The notes beneath the pieces were generated by a model. The model ran no database searches and had not been told where the DNA came from. It saw nothing but the letters and a program-made list of their open reading frames with translations. Shown piece by piece: positions 15,015 to 23,031 of a stretch of 64,000 nt of DNA (position 1 is its first letter; every line of letters starts with the position of its first letter). A program made the translations under genes and the position numbers. Source of the stretch: Amycolatopsis pretoriensis (GTDB lineage: Bacteria > Actinomycetota > Actinomycetes > Mycobacteriales > Pseudonocardiaceae); NCBI RefSeq assembly GCF_900107925.1, contig NZ_FNUJ01000001.1, forward strand, positions 1,391,389 through 1,455,388, given 5' to 3'.

Positions 15015-16607
15015 ATGGGGCGACACACCCGGGACGACGAGCCCGTGCCGCACCCTCAGGACCGTGCCGCGGGCAGGTCGCACCCCGGCGAAGCCCGCCG
15101 CGGTGACGCCACCGGCGCCCACCCGGTCGCGAACCAGGGCCCGGCACCGGCGAAGACCCCGAAGCGCAGCTCCATCTCGGCCGCTTTCGGAATCGCCGGT
15201 CGCAACACCCCGCGCGGTGAGTCGTCCGGTTACTTCGTCTCCGGCGGCGGGGAGGCTTCCGGCTCGTACCCGGTTGCGGGGCGCGGGGACGCCACCGCTT
15301 CGCAGCCCACCGCTCGTCGTGGTGAGGCTTCTGGGTCGTATCCGGTCGCCGGGCGTGGCGAAGCCACCGGCGCACAACCGACCGCTCGCCGTGGTGAGGC
15401 ATCCGGCTCCTACCCGGTCGCCGGCCGTGGGGAAACCACCGGCGCACAGCCCGCCGCCCGTCGCGGCGAAGCAACCGGCGCGCAGCCCACCGCTCGTCGT
15501 GGTGAGGCCTCCGGCTCTTACCCGGTCGCCGGGCGCGGCGAAACCACCGGCGCACAGCCCACCGCCCGTCGCGGCGAAGTCTCCGGCTCCTACCCCGTCG
15601 CCGGGCGCGACGACGCCACCGGCGCACAGCCCACCACCCGCCGCGGCGAGGCCTCCGGCGCTTTTCCGGCCACCCGCCGTCGCGGTGAAAGTTCCGTCCG
15701 ACGCGACGAGTCCGCCGCCGAGCGGACCGAGGTCATCACCCGGCACGGCGAAGCCTCCGGCAACTACCCGATCACCGCCCGCGCCGAGAACACCGGCTCC
15801 CACCGCACCCTCGAGCGCCCCGAAGCCACCGCCGGCGGGGAAAGCACCCCGCGCCGGCGCCGGCGCGACGACGCCGGTGAGACCGCCACCCGCCGCACGC
15901 CCCGGCGCGGCGAAACCACCGGCCCGCACCGCACCGACGCGAAGACCGACGGGAAGAGCGAGGCGACCGGTTCCCACCGGATCGCCCCGAAGAGCGAAGC
16001 CACCGGCTCGCACCGGATCGTCGGCAAGAAGGCCCCGCGGCGCCGGATCGCCGGCTGGCCGATCGCCTGCGCCGTGCTCGCCGCCCTCATCGGGCTCGGC
16101 GTGATCGGCTGGAACTGGGCCGACAGCGAGCTCAACAACCGCGCCGAAGCCCAGGCCGCCAGCTGCTCCGGCGGCACGTCGCAGATGCGGATCGTCGTCA
16201 CGCCGAGCGTGCAGAAGCCGATGACCGCCGCCGCCGAGCGGTGGAACCAGGCCGCGACCGTCGTCCACGGCCAGTGCGTGCACGTGACGATCGACGCCAA
16301 GCCGTCTTCGCAGGTCCTCGACGCGCTGGTCGGCCGGGCCAACCTGGACGCCATCGGCGGCCTGCCGGCGGCGTGGCTGCCCGAGTCGTCGTACTGGGTC
16401 AGCGAGCTGACCCAGAAGAAGCCCGAGATGATCGGCTCCCCCGCCCAGTCGGTGGCGAGCGCCCGCTCCGCGGACTACCCGTTCATCGGCCTCACCGGGC
16501 AGGGCATCGACGACACCGTGCTGCGCGCGGCCCAGACGTTCCGCGAGTACCTCGAGCAGCCGGCCCAGCAGGCCGACTTCATCGCCGCCGGGATCAAGGG
16601 CACCTAG
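15015..16607 (+). CDS. Single-pass membrane protein with 12-residue repeat tract and truncated binding-protein-like domain
   Basis: 530 residues from ATG 15015 (AAAGGA at 15004-15009). Residues 1-335 are a charged, disordered cytoplasmic region built from degenerate 12-residue units of the type RRGEASGSYPVA and GRGEATGAQPTA, ending in KSEATGSHRI units. Then comes a basic KKAPRRR, one membrane helix (GWPIACAVLAALIGLGVIGW, residues 352-371) and an extracellular C-terminus starting SCSGG..MRIVVTPSVQKPMT. The last part resembles the first lobe of type 2 solute-binding domains found before von Willebrand factor A domains in related actinomycetes, but ends at about 150 residues. Function unknown. 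The stop shares CTAG with the convergent AKR stop. Confidence 0.75.
   Translation: MGRHTRDDEPVPHPQDRAAGRSHPGEARRGDATGAHPVANQGPAPAKTPKRSSISAAFGIAGRNTPRGESSGYFVSGGGEASGSYPVAGRGDATASQPTARRGEASGSYPVAGRGEATGAQPTARRGEASGSYPVAGRGETTGAQPAARRGEATGAQPTARRGEASGSYPVAGRGETTGAQPTARRGEVSGSYPVAGRDDATGAQPTTRRGEASGAFPATRRRGESSVRRDESAAERTEVITRHGEASGNYPITARAENTGSHRTLERPEATAGGESTPRRRRRDDAGETATRRTPRRGETTGPHRTDAKTDGKSEATGSHRIAPKSEATGSHRIVGKKAPRRRIAGWPIACAVLAALIGLGVIGWNWADSELNNRAEAQAASCSGGTSQMRIVVTPSVQKPMTAAAERWNQAATVVHGQCVHVTIDAKPSSQVLDALVGRANLDAIGGLPAAWLPESSYWVSELTQKKPEMIGSPAQSVASARSADYPFIGLTGQGIDDTVLRAAQTFREYLEQPAQQADFIAAGIKGT
15230..15690. repeat. 36-base tandem coding repeats
   Basis: About a dozen imperfect 36-base units, often paired into 72-base units, encode the RRGExxGxxPxA / GRGExTGAQPTA dodecapeptides. 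The reading frame is preserved through every unit change, so the protein repeat is under selection or recent expansion. There are no unique spacers, so it is not a CRISPR array. Confidence 0.85.
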
Positions 16608-17377
16608 ACGCGCGTGCCGTTGTCGAGCTCGGCCACCACGGCGAGGTCGTCGTCGGCCAGTTCGAAGTCGAAGATTCCGAAGTTCTCCCGGGTGCGGGTC
16701 GTGGTGGCCGAGGCCGCCACGGCGACCGTGCCGGCCTGCAGGTGCCACCGCAGCACGATCTGGGCCGGGGTCTTGCCGTACTTCGCCGCGAGCGCGGTGA
16801 CGGTCTCGTCGGCCAGCAGCCCGGCGTTCGCGGCCGGGCTGGACGCCGCCGTCACGATGCCGCGCTCGGTGTGGAACTCGCGCAGCGGGACCTGCTGCAG
16901 CCACGGGTGCAGCTCGACCTGGTTCAGCACCGGGACCGCGCCGGTGGCGTCGATCAGCCGGCGCAGCTCCGCGACGCCGAAGCCGGCGACGCCGACCGCG
17001 CGGACGCGGCCGTCGGAACGCAGCCGGCTCAAGGCGCGCCAGGTGTCGGTGAAGGCGCCTTTCGTGCCGTCCAGCAGGCACAGGTCGGCCCGCTCGACGT
17101 CGAGGTCGGCGAGCGCCTGGTCAGCGGCGCGGCGCGCGGTGTCGTAGCCCTGCGCGGGCACGCGGAAGCTGACGAACAGCTCGTCCCGGGGGACGCCGGC
17201 GAGCGCGGCGCCCACGGCCGCCTCGGTGCCCGGCGCGGTGTCGAAGCCGCGGTAGCCGATGTCGAGGGCGATGCGGACGGCGCGGCCGGTTTCGGACGCG
17301 GTCAGCCCCGCGACACCGAACAGCAGCTGGGGGATGCGGACTCCGTCGGACAGGGCGAGCGAAGGCGGGACGGCCAT
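16604..17377 (-). CDS. Aldo/keto reductase family protein with substituted catalytic tetrad
   Basis: 257-residue TIM-barrel protein of the AKR family: DGVRIPQLLFGVAG start, GYRGFDTAPGTEAAVG (residues 41-56), PVLNQVELHPWLQQ (about 155), and a C-terminal NADPH loop. Of the usual Asp-Tyr-Lys-His tetrad only Asp46 is obvious. The Tyr position in DTAxxYGNE reads T or G, Lys is replaced by Arg72 in FVSFRVP, and His by Asp103 in LCLLDGT. It may be catalytically inactive or have changed chemistry. It is convergent with the repeat protein, sharing the 4-base CTAG at the stops. Confidence 0.85.
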   Translation of the reverse strand: MAVPPSLALSDGVRIPQLLFGVAGLTASETGRAVRIALDIGYRGFDTAPGTEAAVGAALAGVPRDELFVSFRVPAQGYDTARRAADQALADLDVERADLCLLDGTKGAFTDTWRALSRLRSDGRVRAVGVAGFGVAELRRLIDATGAVPVLNQVELHPWLQQVPLREFHTERGIVTAASSPAANAGLLADETVTALAAKYGKTPAQIVLRWHLQAGTVAVAASATTTRTRENFGIFDFELADDDLAVVAELDNGTRV

Positions 17378-17420
17378 CTACCGGTGATCCTCACGTCGGA
17401 TGCTGCGCGGGTGTCCCCCA

Positions 17421-18230
17421 TCATTCCACCGCGGCGGCCCGCTCGCGCAGGTACTCGGCCGTCGCCGCGTCGGCCGGGAAGAACGCCTCGATCACGAGTT
17501 CCGCGACCGTGACGTCCAGGGGTGTGCCGAACGTGGCCACCGTGCTGAAGAACGTGAGGTCGGTGCCCTCGTGGCGGAACTTCAGCGGGACGAAGATGTC
17601 ACCCGGTCCAGGGACCTCCACCTCGGGCACGGGCTGGTCGCACGGGTAGCCGCGCAGCTCGGCGAGCAGGTCCGCGAGCCCGGGGTCGGCGGTCTGGTCC
17701 ACCTGCCGGCGCAGCCGCCCGAGCAGGTGGGCACGCCACTCGCCAAGGTTCGTGATGTGCGGGGCCATGCCGTCGGGGTGCAGGGTCGCGCGCAGGACGT
17801 TGGTCGTCAGCTCGGCCGGGATGCCGCCGACGAAGAGACCGACGGCGGCGTTGGCGTCGACGAGGTCCCAGGTCCGGTCGACGACGGCGGCCGGGTAGGG
17901 CTCGTGGCCAGCGAGCAGCTGCCGCACGGCCCGGCGGACGGCGTCCATGTCCGGGTCCCCCAGCGCGTTTTCGCTGTAGGCGGGCGCGAACCCGGCGGCG
18001 AGCAGCAGCCGGTTGCGCTCGCGCAGCGGCACGTCGAGGCGCTCGCCGAGCCGCAGCACCATGTCGCGGCTCGGCTGCGAGCGGCCGGTTTCGACGAAGC
18101 TGAGGTGGCGGGTGGAGATGTCGGCGGAGATGGCGAGGTCGAGCTGGGAGATCCGGCGCCGGTCACGCCACTCACGGAGGAGCTGCCCGACGGGCCGCTG
18201 CCGCGCGGCCGCCTGCACTGTGGTCGTCAC
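17421..18230 (-). CDS. XRE-family regulator with MmyB-like ligand domain
   Basis: 269 residues. An N-terminal Xre helix-turn-helix (residues 13-70: LREWRDRRRISQLDLAISAD, then FVETGRSQPSRDMVLRLGERL) is followed by an MmyB-like PAS-type domain (residues 100-265; VVDRTWDLVDANAAVG and the FFSTVATFGTPLDVTVAEL block). Such actinobacterial regulators bind a fatty-acid-like ligand and usually sit beside one or two small target genes. A perfect 8-base inverted repeat lies 33 bases before its start, and a second copy of the core motif lies before the SnoaL gene, suggesting it controls both. Confidence 0.88.
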   Translation of the reverse strand: MTTTVQAAARQRPVGQLLREWRDRRRISQLDLAISADISTRHLSFVETGRSQPSRDMVLRLGERLDVPLRERNRLLLAAGFAPAYSENALGDPDMDAVRRAVRQLLAGHEPYPAAVVDRTWDLVDANAAVGLFVGGIPAELTTNVLRATLHPDGMAPHITNLGEWRAHLLGRLRRQVDQTADPGLADLLAELRGYPCDQPVPEVEVPGPGDIFVPLKFRHEGTDLTFFSTVATFGTPLDVTVAELVIEAFFPADAATAEYLRERAAAVE

Positions 18231-18262
18231 GCGAGCGACGCTACGGCGATCACGGGGTGGCT

Positions 18263-18285
18263 GCCATTACTTCGGGGGTAATGGC
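18263..18285. promoter_or_regulatory. XRE operator copy 1 (ATTAC-N7-GTAAT)
   Basis: Perfect inverted repeat GCCATTAC (18263-18270), 7 bases, GTAATGGC (18278-18285), located 33 bases upstream of the XRE start. It overlaps the TAA stop and last codons of the neighbouring hypothetical gene. Confidence 0.75.
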
Positions 18286-18623
18286 TCCAGCTTCGCGCCC
18301 GGGGGGCAAAAGCCGGTGAGGCGGTCCATGAGATCGAGGACGGCATCGTAAGCCGGGTCATCGCTGCCCTCCGGGGCGCCGGCGACGATCGTGTCCTGGG
18401 CCGCGTAGCAGGCTCGCATCATCCCAAGCGGCGTGACGCCGGCCTCGTACGCGTCCGTGGCCACCTCTTCCAGGGCTTCCGCCGGCGCCTTGCTCCGGGC
18501 CGCCGTGAGCACGGCGCGGACCAGGACCGGATCCGCCGGTCCTGGTTTCGCGTGCCACGCGTCGTTCGGATCTTCTTCCACGCGGCCAGTCTCGCGGACC
18601 TGTGCCGGGCAACGCCACCGCAT
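18267..18623 (-). CDS. Hypothetical protein upstream of XRE regulator
   Basis: 118 residues from ATG 18623, or about 104 from the in-frame GTG 18581 (VEEDPNDAWHAKPG), which I prefer because the ATG overlaps the second operator. Mostly alpha-helical (PVLVRAVLTAARSKAPAEAL; YDAVLDLMDRLTGF), two cysteines, no membrane segment or known domain that I can name. Codon third positions are GC-rich, as in real genes here. The penultimate part contains a TTA leucine codon, rare at this GC content. The downstream XRE gene is on the same strand 36 bases away, so cotranscription is possible. Confidence 0.55.
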   Translation of the reverse strand: MRWRCPAQVRETGRVEEDPNDAWHAKPGPADPVLVRAVLTAARSKAPAEALEEVATDAYEAGVTPLGMMRACYAAQDTIVAGAPEGSDDPAYDAVLDLMDRLTGFCPPGAKLEPLPPK

Positions 18624-18638
18624 TACCTCGCGCGTAAT
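18622..18638. promoter_or_regulatory. XRE operator copy 2 (ATTAC-N7-GTAAT)
   Basis: ATTAC (18622-18626), 7 bases, GTAAT (18634-18638): same arms and spacing as the copy at 18263-18285. It lies between the divergent hypothetical and SnoaL-like genes, 84 bases before the latter's start. Confidence 0.7.
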
Positions 18639-18721
18639 CGACGGGCCGCCGCCGGGCCGACAGAGTGGTCCTCAGCGCAGGGACGACCAAACCCGTTGTC
18701 CCCCAACCGAAGGAGCACCCC

Positions 18722-19084
18722 ATGACCGACGTCCGCACCCTCGTCGAGCAGTACATCGCCGTCTGGAACGAGACCGACGGTGACAAGCGGCGGGCCCTCA
18801 TCGCCGACGTCTTTACCGCCGCCGCCGGCTACACCGACCCGCTCGGCGCGGTCACCGGGCACGACGGGATCGACCAGTTCATCGCGGGGGCCCAGCAGCA
18901 GTTCGCGGGCCTCGGCTTCACCCTCCCCGCCGAGCCCGACGCGCACCACGGCCTCGCGCGGTTCCAGTGGTACCTCGGCACGCCCGGGGCGGCCGAGCCG
19001 GTCGCCATCGGGTTCGACGTCGTCGAGATCGAAGACGGCAAGATCGCCAAGGTGCACGGCTTCCTGGACAAGATGCCCGGCTGA
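18722..19084 (+). CDS. SnoaL/NTF2-like protein
   Basis: 120-residue cone-fold protein of the SnoaL-like/NTF2 superfamily: LVEQYIAVWNETDGDKRRALIADVF start, FTAAAGYTDPLGAVTGHDGI, and C-terminal VVEIEDGKIAKVHGFLDK. Members are small isomerases, hydrolases or ligand-binding proteins; the substrate is unknown. Start ATG 18722 has AAGGAG 8 bases upstream. The ATTAC-N7-GTAAT operator upstream links it to the XRE regulator. It is followed by a strong hairpin. Confidence 0.82.
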   Translation: MTDVRTLVEQYIAVWNETDGDKRRALIADVFTAAAGYTDPLGAVTGHDGIDQFIAGAQQQFAGLGFTLPAEPDAHHGLARFQWYLGTPGAAEPVAIGFDVVEIEDGKIAKVHGFLDKMPG

Positions 19085-19091
19085 AAACGCG

Positions 19092-19125
19092 GCGTGCGGG
19101 CTCCCGGGCAGGGGAGCCCGCACGC
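19092..19125. terminator. Bidirectional hairpin terminator
   Basis: Perfect 14-base stem, GCGTGCGGGCTCCC (19092-19105) and its complement at 19112-19125, 6-base loop. It lies between the convergent SnoaL gene (ends 19084) and the epimerase gene (ends 19137). No T-tract, as usual in high-GC actinobacteria. Confidence 0.85.
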
Positions 19126-19136
19126 ACCCGCACCCG

Positions 19137-20291
19137 CTAGCCCTTCAGCGCGCCCCGCCAGCGCACCGTCGGGCGCAGCTTCTCCGGGTTCACCCGGTGC
19201 TTGTTGGCGCCGACGATGTCGAACATCGACTCGATCAGCGTGTCCGACAGCAGGTGCGGCTCCAGCCCCAGCCCGACCAGCCCGGTGTGCTTCACGTTGT
19301 AGTAGTGCTCCGGCGCCTCGGTGCGCGGGTTCTCCAGCTGCTCGATCTGCACCGGCCCGGGGAACCGCTCGGCGACGAGGTCGGCGATCGCGGCCACCGA
19401 CATGCTCTCGGTCATCTGGTTGAACACGCGGAACTCCCCCGCCTCGGCCGGGTTCTCCACGGCGAGCCGGATGCACTCGACGGTGTCGCGGATGTCGATC
19501 AGGCCGCGCGTCTGGGTGCCCTGGCCGTACACCGTCAGCGGCTGCCCCAGCACCGCCTGGATGACGAACCGGTTCAGCACCGTCCCGAACACCGCGTCGT
19601 AGTCGAAGCGGGTCGCCAGCCGCGGGTCGGCCGCGGTCTGCGGCGTCTGCTGGCCGTACACGATGCCCTGGTTGAGGTCCGTGGCGCGCAGCCCCCACGC
19701 GCGGCACGTGAACTCGATGTTGTGCGAATCGTGCACCTTGGTCAGGTGGTAGAACGAGCCGGGCCGCTTCGGGAACAGCACCCGGTCGGAACGCCCGTTG
19801 TGTTCGAGGTCCAGCCAGCCTTCTTCGATGTCGACGTTCGGCGTGCCGTATTCGCCCATCGTGCCCAGCTTGACCAGGTGGATCGCCGGATCGATCTCCG
19901 CGATCGCGTAAAGCAGGTTCAGGTTGCCGATCACGTTGTTGTGCTGGGTGTACACCGCGTGCTCGCGGTCGATCATCGAGTACGGCGCCGACCGCTGCTC
20001 GGCGTAGTGCACCACCGCGTCGGGCCCGAAGTCCCGCACCGCCCCGAACAGGAACTCCGCGTCCAGCAGGTCGCCTTCGTAGCTGGTGATCGTGCGCCCG
20101 GAGACCTCTTCCCACGCGGCGATCCGGCCGGCGAGGGATTCGATCGGGACGAGGCTTTCGACACCCAGTTCGGCGTCGTACCCACGGCGGGCGAAATTGT
20201 CGAGAACGGCTACCTCGTGGCCTTTGTCCGATAAGTGAAGCGCGGTCGGCCAGCCCAGATATCCGTCACCGCCGAGAACCAGCACTCGCAT
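19137..20291 (-). CDS. UDP-sulfoquinovose synthase-like NAD-dependent sugar-nucleotide enzyme
   Basis: 384-residue extended short-chain dehydrogenase very close to the SQD1/SqdB type, which makes UDP-sulfoquinovose from UDP-glucose and sulfite. Landmarks: GGDGYLGWPTALHLS at the NAD site, HYAEQRSAPYSMID (residue 98), KLGTMGEYGTPNVDIEEG (145), catalytic SFYHLTKVHDSHN with Tyr and Lys (about 185), and ATDLNQGIVYG. No adjacent sulfolipid glycosyltransferase (SqdX/SqdD) is seen; the neighbours are polyprenyl-linked glycosyltransferase genes, so the sugar may go to a cell-surface glycan (inference). It is monocistronic by spacing. Confidence 0.85.
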   Translation of the reverse strand: MRVLVLGGDGYLGWPTALHLSDKGHEVAVLDNFARRGYDAELGVESLVPIESLAGRIAAWEEVSGRTITSYEGDLLDAEFLFGAVRDFGPDAVVHYAEQRSAPYSMIDREHAVYTQHNNVIGNLNLLYAIAEIDPAIHLVKLGTMGEYGTPNVDIEEGWLDLEHNGRSDRVLFPKRPGSFYHLTKVHDSHNIEFTCRAWGLRATDLNQGIVYGQQTPQTAADPRLATRFDYDAVFGTVLNRFVIQAVLGQPLTVYGQGTQTRGLIDIRDTVECIRLAVENPAEAGEFRVFNQMTESMSVAAIADLVAERFPGPVQIEQLENPRTEAPEHYYNVKHTGLVGLGLEPHLLSDTLIESMFDIVGANKHRVNPEKLRPTVRWRGALKG

Positions 20292-20429
20292 TGTGCCGCC
20301 TTTCCTGCTCGTTTACGCCCCCCGACGCTATCGATCAAGTGCTGATGAAGACCTGGCAATAGGCTGTGAATCTCCTATGCGTGAGGGGGTCGGACGGCGG
20401 CGCGACCGGCCCGCGGGGAGGATGGGGGC

Positions 20430-20927
20430 ATGACGACCGTAACCAACGGCGTGCGGCCCCGCACAACGGAGAAGACCCGCCGCCGCGGCTGGGCCCGCCT
20501 CGCCCGCGCCGCCGCGACGTCCGTCGCCGCCACGGTCCTCAGCCAGGTCGTGCTGCTCGCGGTCCTCGCGACGGGCGGCGCCGCGGCCCTGGCGAGCACG
20601 CTGGCCTGGGCGGCCGGCGCGGTGCTGAACTTCGTGGTCACCCGGCGCTGGGTGTGGGGCCGGACCGGGCGCCCGCGCGTGCGCCGCGAACTGCTCCCCT
20701 ACCTGGCCGTCATCGGGCTCGGCGGCCTCGCCTCGATCGGCCTGACGACGCTGGCGGGGTCGCTGCTGACGCCGCTGAACCTGCCGCACTTCTGGTGGGT
20801 CGTGCTCGTCGACGGTGCGTACGTGGCCAGTTACGCGCTGGTGTTCGTCGTCAAGTTCACGCTGCTCGACCGGCTCGTGTTCGGCCGCGGCGCAGCACGT
20901 ACCCCCGCCACCACGTCCCCGTCATGA
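20430..20927 (+). CDS. GtrA family membrane protein
   Basis: 165-residue four-helix membrane protein of the GtrA family (helices near residues 25-50, 50-68, 85-110, 120-145; VLNFVVTRRWVWG is the typical block). GtrA proteins are thought to flip polyprenyl-phosphate-linked sugars across the membrane. It is convergent with the fused glycosyltransferase and their 3' ends overlap by 71 bases. Together they suggest lipid-linked sugar synthesis, translocation and transfer. Confidence 0.88.
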   Translation: MTTVTNGVRPRTTEKTRRRGWARLARAAATSVAATVLSQVVLLAVLATGGAAALASTLAWAAGAVLNFVVTRRWVWGRTGRPRVRRELLPYLAVIGLGGLASIGLTTLAGSLLTPLNLPHFWWVVLVDGAYVASYALVFVVKFTLLDRLVFGRGAARTPATTSPS

Positions 20928-23031
20928 CCCGGGCGTAGTTCGCGCCGTAGACGAGGCTGCCGCCCTTCTTGCTCTTGCCCGCCTTGCGCAGCCGCATGCT
21001 CATCGGCAGCTCGACGACGCGGGCACCGCGCGCGGTCACGCCCAGCATCAGCTCCGACGACTGGTACTGCGGCTCGTTGAGCGGGACCGAGCAGGCCAGG
21101 TCCGCCCGCATCGCGCGGAAGCCGAACGACGTGTCGGTGATCCGCCGGGCGGTCAACACCGACGCCAGCACGGCGAACACGCGCACGCCCAGCCACCGGA
21201 CGCGGCTGTCGGCCTCCTCGTGCCCGAGCCGCCGGGACCCGGTGACGAAGTCCGCGGTGCCCTCGACGACCGGCCGGACCAGCGCTTCCAGCTCGCTGTT
21301 GTCGTACTGGCCGTCGGCGTCGGTCGTGACGACGTACTCGGCACCCGACTCGGCCGCGAGGTGGTAGCCCAGGCGCAGCGCGGCGCCCTGGCCGCGGTTG
21401 CGGGGCGCGACGCAGACGTACGCTCCGTGGTCCTCGGCGATGGACGCCGTGTCGTCGGTGCCGCCATCGACGACGACGAGCACGTCGACTCGCATGCCGA
21501 GGCACTCGTCCGGCATCTTCTCCAGGACTTCGCCGATGCCGCCGGCTTCGTTGTAGGCGGCGATGACGACGGTCAGCGGCGCCAGCTCCAGCTCCGGGTG
21601 GCGGCCGCGGAAGTCGTCGAGGGCACCGGTGTCGACGTCGTCCGGGAACGCGGCGAGCCGTTTCCGGCTGGCCGAGGTCAGGGTGGTGAAGCCGAGTGCG
21701 CCGGCCAGGGGCAGCAGCACGAGGGCCGGGATCTGGTAGCGCCACGAGAACTGGAACACCGCCGAGGCGAAGAGCAGGACCAGCGCGCTCGACGCCGCCA
21801 GCAGCGCCCCCGCCCGGGCCCGGTCCAGGGGCCTCTTGCGGCGGAACACCGTCAGCAGCCCGAGGATCGCGCCGATCCCCAGCACCGCGCCCGGGACGTA
21901 CCCGCCGCCGAGCTGGTAGTCGCGGAGGATCTTCGCCAGGGGCTGGTCGACACTCGCGTCGACGCCGTCGTTCTGCTGCGTGACCAGGTCGATGAGCGAC
22001 TGGTCGGCCCACTGCGGGTAAGTGAGCTGGAACTGCCACCGGTCCAGCGGGACGTCGGTCGGGTCCTGCTCGCGCGTCCAGGCGAAGCTCTTCGAGAAGT
22101 CCTTGAGGATGGCGTCCGCGACGTCGCCCGGCTGTTCCTTCAGGACGTCGATCGCGAACTCGTGCGCCAGCGCGGCCTTGTCCGCGCCCGGGGGCAGCGG
22201 GCCCGGCCAGTTCGGGTCGAGGTCGGCGTGGGTGTAGTTGTCCACCAGCCGCGTCTCGCGCGGTTCCGCCGGGCAGAAGACCTGCAGCTCGGGCGAAAGG
22301 TACAGGTTCGCGCAGTCGGCGACGGCGGCGGTGCGGCCGTAGAGCATGTTCCCGGACGGCCCGGTCAGCCCCCACTTGCCGGTCTCCGAGTGCACGCGCG
22401 CCGAGTAGGGCACGAGCACGACGAGCAGGCCGAGCACCCCGGCACCGGCCCGGCGCCAGCCCGCCCAGTGCCGCCACGCTCCCCCGGCGACGACGAGGAA
22501 CACCAGCAGCGGCAACGCGAGCGAGATCCCGACGAGCCGCGTCAGCACGCCGAAGCCGAGCAGCAGGCCCGCGACGCCGGCGCGTTTCCAGCCCGGGGTG
22601 CCCCAGCCCAGCAGCAGCCACAGGAGCCCGAGCAGCACCGCCTCGAAGACGACCTCGGACATGATGTTCTGCTCGATCTGCAGCTGGTAGGCGTCGAGCA
22701 GCACCGGCACGGCGGCGAGCGCGCCGACCCACGGGCGGCCGCCGAGGCGCAGCACCAGCGCGTACACGCCGATCGCGACGAAGATCCCGCCGACGTGCTG
22801 GACGGCCGCGACCCACGCCAGCCCGCCGACCGCGAGCAACGGCCGCAGTACGAGGTCGTAGCCGATGGGGTCGAGCTGGTCGGCGCGCAGCGCGTGCAGG
22901 TTGTCGATGTAGCGGAACGAATCGATGTACAGCAGCGCGGGTTTGTACGCGAGCCAGGTCAGCACCCGGAGGGCGATCGCCGGGACGAGGAGCAGGAGCA
23001 GCAGCCAGTGCCGCTTCACGAAAGCGATCAC
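20857..23031 (-). CDS. Fusion of ArnT/PMT-like membrane protein and DPM1-like GT2 glycosyltransferase
   Basis: 724 residues from GTG 23031, which overlaps the epimerase stop (GTGA). Residues 1-460 are polytopic: FVKRHWLLLLLLVPAIALRV start, an acidic loop with YIDSFRYIDN near residue 40 as in GT-C enzymes, and about ten further membrane segments. Residues 490-700 are a cytosolic GT2 domain like dolichol/polyprenol-phosphate mannosyl synthase: LTVVIAAYNEAGGIGEVLE, VDGGTDDTASIA, TTDADGQYDNSE, GSRRLGHEEADS. A single chain could both make a polyprenyl-phosphate sugar and transfer it outside. Sugar and acceptor are unknown. Confidence 0.85.
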   Translation of the reverse strand: MIAFVKRHWLLLLLLVPAIALRVLTWLAYKPALLYIDSFRYIDNLHALRADQLDPIGYDLVLRPLLAVGGLAWVAAVQHVGGIFVAIGVYALVLRLGGRPWVGALAAVPVLLDAYQLQIEQNIMSEVVFEAVLLGLLWLLLGWGTPGWKRAGVAGLLLGFGVLTRLVGISLALPLLVFLVVAGGAWRHWAGWRRAGAGVLGLLVVLVPYSARVHSETGKWGLTGPSGNMLYGRTAAVADCANLYLSPELQVFCPAEPRETRLVDNYTHADLDPNWPGPLPPGADKAALAHEFAIDVLKEQPGDVADAILKDFSKSFAWTREQDPTDVPLDRWQFQLTYPQWADQSLIDLVTQQNDGVDASVDQPLAKILRDYQLGGGYVPGAVLGIGAILGLLTVFRRKRPLDRARAGALLAASSALVLLFASAVFQFSWRYQIPALVLLPLAGALGFTTLTSASRKRLAAFPDDVDTGALDDFRGRHPELELAPLTVVIAAYNEAGGIGEVLEKMPDECLGMRVDVLVVVDGGTDDTASIAEDHGAYVCVAPRNRGQGAALRLGYHLAAESGAEYVVTTDADGQYDNSELEALVRPVVEGTADFVTGSRRLGHEEADSRVRWLGVRVFAVLASVLTARRITDTSFGFRAMRADLACSVPLNEPQYQSSELMLGVTARGARVVELPMSMRLRKAGKSKKGGSLVYGANYARVMTGTWWRGYVLRRGRTRAGRAA

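Noticed and set aside
15230..15690. CRISPR-like periodic repeats
   Set aside because: 36-base units are contiguous, imperfect and in frame, with no unique spacers and no cas genes.
14964..17081. Uninterrupted 705-codon minus-strand frame opposite the repeat protein
   Set aside because: Low-complexity Gly/Arg/Ala sequence produced by the GC-rich repeats; the plus-strand gene has a ribosome binding site, membrane helix and natural start.
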